The translations under genes and the position numbers were made by a program. A DNA stretch of 64,000 nucleotides, taken from JAWPMT01 sp965267435. Its GTDB lineage: Bacteria; Bacteroidota; Bacteroidia; Cytophagales; Cyclobacteriaceae. Location of the stretch: assembly GCA_965267435.1 (NCBI GenBank), contig OZ253960.1:5394001-5458000 (forward strand). Reading direction: 5' to 3'. A model generated the notes under the pieces. The model saw only the letters and a list, made by a program, of their open reading frames with translations. It ran no database searches and was not told the DNA's origin. Shown here in pieces: positions 63,984 through 64,000 of the stretch (position 1 is the stretch's first letter; each line of letters opens with the position of its first letter).

Positions 63984-64000
63984 AAAATTCTCATTATTGG

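Overview
The window comes from a Bacteroidota chromosome, most likely a free-living, polysaccharide-using member near the Cytophagales. Evidence for this is a Bacteroidota-type 16S rRNA, -7 promoter elements of the TAnnTTTG type, a fused LpxC/FabZ gene, a DUF2480 gene, and an ECF sigma/FecR/TonB-receptor signalling set. The order and any finer rank are inference; no database search was possible.

Layout. 1-2297: end of an S41 protease, tsaB and a DUF2480 gene. 2371-8182: a complete rRNA operon (16S, tRNA-Ile, tRNA-Ala, 23S, 5S, terminator) whose spacers carry broken partial copies of tRNA-Ala and 5S with short GC-rich insertions. 8183-9050: gene-free DNA with 5S remnants, two more terminators and a long inverted repeat. 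9051-14169: two ThuA-domain genes, one a 1132-residue multidomain protein, divergent from a NUDIX-type regulator across a 23-bp palindrome. 14285-19187: a tight five-gene operon joining a squalene/phytoene-synthase-like enzyme, a CrtC/AttH-like protein, an ABC exporter and a methyltransferase-like/Lgt-like membrane fusion; this is the best candidate for an undescribed system. 19428-22782: a GH3 enzyme and a frameshifted DUF1593 gene. 22797-24563: NhaA with a degenerate thioredoxin-like domain. 24708-33035: a seven-gene catabolic operon with a CE15-like esterase, a Gfo/Idh/MocA oxidoreductase, an isomerase-like protein, an aldolase/dehydrogenase fusion and a split Tm-1-like pair. 33321-35488: lpxC/fabZ and lpxA. 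35515-39944: a xylose operon (xylulokinase, xylose isomerase, GH43). 40294-41634: a vanadium-haloperoxidase-like lipoprotein. 41736-52008: trehalase, sodium/solute symporter, glycerol kinase, glycerol-3-phosphate dehydrogenase, an amylosucrase-like enzyme and an alpha-glucosidase. 52032-53670: inverted repeats and four 232-bp tandem repeats around a small membrane-protein gene. 53777-60190: PepSY-like lipoprotein, di-heme peroxidase, ECF sigma factor, FecR anti-sigma factor and TonB receptor. 60227-63983: PEP carboxykinase, fructose-1,6-bisphosphatase and an unrecognised protein with a kinase-like catalytic loop.

Together the metabolic genes describe uptake and breakdown of plant- or alga-type glycans (xylans, glucuronoyl esters, beta-glucosides) and of small alpha-glucosides and glycerol, feeding glycolysis and gluconeogenesis. 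All functions are read from motifs and gene order by eye.
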